In this document: positions 6,914-8,215 of the stretch, piece by piece
How positions within the stretch are numbered: the first letter of the stretch is position 1
Layout of the letters: every line of letters begins with the position of its first letter
From: Fimbriimonadaceae bacterium
Lineage (GTDB): Bacteria; Armatimonadota; Fimbriimonadia; Fimbriimonadales; Fimbriimonadaceae
DNA: 8,215 nucleotides
Direction of reading: 5' to 3'
Assembly: GCA_947447315.1 (NCBI GenBank)
Contig: CANFJD010000114.1
Span: forward strand, 1 to 8,215
The notes under the pieces: generated by a model
Told to the model about the DNA's origin: nothing
What the model saw: only the letters and a program-made list of their open reading frames with translations
Databases searched by the model: none
Program-made: the position numbers and the translations under genes

Positions 6914-6956
6914 AGTCCCCCTTTTACGGTTTTTATTTTGCCAAATTAGGGGGACT
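6914..6956 (+). repeat. Inverted repeat after typA, possible terminator or regulatory hairpin
   Basis: AGTCCCCCT at 6914-6922 is an exact reverse complement of AGGGGGACT at 6948-6956, giving a 9-bp GC-rich stem around a 25-base T-rich loop. No T-tract follows the right arm (ACGGAAGTT comes next), and the loop is long, so it is not a classical intrinsic terminator. It stands 13 bases after the typA stop. A terminator or an RNA-processing hairpin is possible. Confidence 0.45.
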
Positions 6957-7023
6957 ACGGAAGTTGGGACGAGTGTAATCGTGACCCTAAGCAGACCGGA
7001 ATCCGTGTCTCAATTAGATCGTC
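6957..7023 (+). other. Gap before the PEP-CTERM gene; no clear promoter
   Basis: This 67-base gap has no clear -35/-10 pair. A TGTAAT-like hexamer at 6974-6979 and a TTAGAT-like one at 7014-7019 are the closest to -10 boxes. The latter is only 4 bases before the ATG, and both lack a matching -35. No Shine-Dalgarno precedes the ATG at 7024. Confidence 0.3.
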
Positions 7024-7632
7024 ATGAAGCGCAATCTTGTCTGTTTAGCTTTATTTTCTGTTCCTTTCGCGGCCAACGCGTCGAACCTGATTGTTAACGG
7101 CGATTTCGAAGCCAACACGGTGGTCAGCTCCACATGGGACAACTACTCGGTTGGGTCGTCCAGCCTCTCGGGTTGGAATGTTATCGGAAACTCTGGCGAT
7201 AACGTTTCCTTGACCGCCGCCGGATACCTCGGTCAGGCAACCCAGCAACTTGACGTTTCGGGTGATACCGACCATGCCGGAAGCGGTATCTCGCAGAGCT
7301 TTGCCACGATCGCCGGTAAGTCGTACAGCCTGAAGTTTGATGCTTACACGGGCGGTACCCAGTACACGGGCCTGTACCTGGCTCAGATCAATGGCAGCAC
7401 CGTCCTCAGCAACATCACGGGCGATGAATCGAGCTTCAACGGTGGACTGGCTTCCTACAGCTACGACTTCGTGGCCACCGGCGCGATCACCAGCCTTAGC
7501 TTTGTCAACATCAATCCGTACGTAAGCCAGGTTGACAACGTATCGGTCCAAGCGGTTCCGGAGCCGATGACCATGGCTGTCCTCGGTCTTGGCGCCGCCG
7601 GTCTGCTTCGTCGACGAAACCGAAAGGCATAA
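7024..7632 (+). CDS. Secreted PEP-CTERM sorting-domain protein with DUF642-like fold
   Basis: The 202-residue protein has a signal peptide (hydrophobic about 5-16, probable cleavage after FAANA near residue 19). The mature start 'SNLIVNGDFE' and later 'GSGISQSFATIAGKSYSLKF', then SFVN...SQVDNVSVQ, follow the pattern of DUF642-like carbohydrate-binding-type beta-sandwiches. The C-terminus is a textbook PEP-CTERM tail: VPEP at 178-181, a hydrophobic helix about 182-195 and a basic end RRRNRK (196-201). In known systems an exosortase (EpsH/XrtA type) cuts this tail and links the protein to the envelope; none is in the window. Sugar binding by this protein is inferred only from the family. Glycine is coded almost always by GGT, GGC or GGA, unlike the lpt genes, hinting at stronger expression. 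It ends 26 bases before a strong terminator hairpin. Confidence 0.9.
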   Translation: MKRNLVCLALFSVPFAANASNLIVNGDFEANTVVSSTWDNYSVGSSSLSGWNVIGNSGDNVSLTAAGYLGQATQQLDVSGDTDHAGSGISQSFATIAGKSYSLKFDAYTGGTQYTGLYLAQINGSTVLSNITGDESSFNGGLASYSYDFVATGAITSLSFVNINPYVSQVDNVSVQAVPEPMTMAVLGLGAAGLLRRRNRKA

Positions 7633-7657
7633 GCCCTTTCGATTCATGCTTTGAATT

Positions 7658-7690
7658 ACAGCCCATCCTCGGTTCGAGGATGGGCTGTTT
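7658..7690 (+). terminator. Strong intrinsic terminator after the PEP-CTERM gene
   Basis: A perfect 14-bp stem pairs 7658-7671 (start ACAGCCCATCC) with 7675-7688, closing a 3-base loop GTT, and continues into a short T run (7688-7690). It starts 26 bases after the stop codon at 7630-7632. The stem is very stable, though the T-tract is only three bases. Confidence 0.8.
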
Positions 7691-7693
7691 CCG

Positions 7694-7699
7694 TAAACT
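7694..7699 (+). promoter_or_regulatory. -10-like box TAAACT, probably leaderless promoter
   Basis: TAAACT lies 6 bases before the ATG at 7706, so transcription would start at or within a base or two of the start codon. The box begins with TAA (7694-7696), in frame with the gene, so no earlier start exists. It lies right after the preceding terminator hairpin and any -35 would fall within that stem. The match to TATAAT is 4 of 6, so the call is weaker than for typA. Confidence 0.4.
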
Positions 7700-7705
7700 A
7701 GAAAG

Positions 7706-8188
7706 ATGCGCGGCAAATACCTAAAATCGGCCGAAAAAGCCTGCGCGACAAAGGCGCGGTTCGATTCGCGCGAGACGGCGGAACGGACCTCGGAATATCG
7801 ATACCGGGCATACCCGTGCCCCATTTGCCACCAGTGGCATCTGACAAGCCAAAACGGACCGGCGATTCCACCACCACCCGCAAAGCCAGCACCGCCACTG
7901 GCCAGGTTGGGCGATCTGGAATGGAAGGAATTAAAACCAAGGGGGGAGCCGAGCCGTTTAGTTACACCAAAACATGCTCCGAAGACGGAGGTGCCAGAGA
8001 TTAAGTTGCCTGAGGCGGTAGTGAAGTCGCTACCGGACCATCACCACCGGGTCTTGTTGGTGCTAAACCTGAAATTAACTAAAAGCGAGCCAGTGAGCCC
8101 GGAGTTCAGGGGAAAACTCCGGGTGGGTGATTTGGTTCAGATGGATGGAAACCGAATCGTTGCCATCACGGATTCCAATTCAGCTTAG
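7706..8188 (+). CDS. Unrecognised protein with N-terminal Cys/His (zinc-type) motif
   Basis: I do not recognise this 160-residue protein. The N-terminal part has Cys13, then Cys38, Cys41 and His45 in 'YPCPICHQWHLTS', a plausible single zinc-binding site of the type seen in small nucleic-acid or protein-binding domains; the segment before it ('KARFDSRETAER', 16-27) looks helical. Then comes a proline/lysine-rich stretch (about 52-100, with IPPPPAKPAPP) and a C-terminal region (about 104-160) with predicted beta-like strands, 'HHHRVLLVLNLKL' (112-124) and 'LRVGDLVQMDGNRIVAI' (138-154). The start ATG 7706 is forced by the in-frame TAA at 7694-7696. A GAAAG at 7701-7705 is too close to the ATG for a Shine-Dalgarno. 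Gene identity as a real coding region is supported by position just after a terminator, a -10-like box and the ordered motif; no homolog is known to me. It is followed by 27 bases to the window edge. Confidence 0.6.
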   Translation: MRGKYLKSAEKACATKARFDSRETAERTSEYRYRAYPCPICHQWHLTSQNGPAIPPPPAKPAPPLARLGDLEWKELKPRGEPSRLVTPKHAPKTEVPEIKLPEAVVKSLPDHHHRVLLVLNLKLTKSEPVSPEFRGKLRVGDLVQMDGNRIVAITDSNSA

Positions 8189-8215
8189 CGGTGTCAGCGC
8201 GGGAAACGTACTTGA

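Noticed and set aside
7051..7824. Long minus-strand open frame (257 codons) opposite the PEP-CTERM gene
   Set aside because: It is the shadow of the plus-strand gene, runs across the terminator hairpin, and its translation shows no domain, signal or membrane pattern. The plus-strand gene has a clear signal peptide and PEP-CTERM tail.
1..8215. CRISPR array, tRNA, insertion sequence or phage genes
   Set aside because: No regularly spaced repeats, cloverleaf-like sequence, transposase motif or integrase motif was seen on either strand.

Overview
The window reads as chromosomal DNA from a diderm bacterium of moderate to high GC content. It carries the inner part of a lipopolysaccharide-transport (Lpt) operon, a DUF3084 membrane/coiled-coil gene, a YqgF-like nuclease gene, the translational GTPase gene typA/bipA, a secreted PEP-CTERM protein and a small cysteine/histidine protein. 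LPS-export genes together with DUF3084 and PEP-CTERM sorting suggest Armatimonadota (Fimbriimonadia-like) or a neighbouring lineage. This is an inference from gene content, not a phylogenetic result. Every gene lies on the plus strand and coding density is high.

Bases 1-2990 hold an lpt cluster: the 3' end of an LptC/LptA-type (OstA-like) gene, a secreted LptA-like gene, lptB (ATPase) and one LptF/LptG-family permease. They overlap or abut, and two junctions share the same stop/start arrangement, a TTG start overlapping the upstream TGA (TTGA). Together they would extract LPS from the inner membrane (LptB plus permease) and pass it across the periplasm (LptC/LptA-like proteins).

Bases 2997-4996 continue in the same direction with DUF3084 (6 bases after the permease stop) and a divergent YqgF/RuvX-like RNase H-fold protein (17 bases further on). 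By spacing they are probably in the same transcription unit.

Bases 4997-6900 contain a short intergenic region with a consensus TATAAT box and then typA. The GTG start lies 5 bases after the box and the box contains an in-frame stop, so the typA mRNA is probably leaderless. After typA comes a 123-base intergenic region with an imperfectly understood hairpin, then a PEP-CTERM exoprotein with DUF642-like features, then a strong terminator hairpin. The last gene (7706-8188) has a second box-plus-start arrangement that also looks leaderless; it encodes an unrecognised protein with a probable N-terminal zinc-binding motif.

No mobile element, CRISPR array, tRNA or rRNA was seen. Most of the window is housekeeping. 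The least explained parts are the DUF3084 protein beside the Lpt genes, the divergent YqgF-like protein, the leaderless-promoter pattern and the final small protein.
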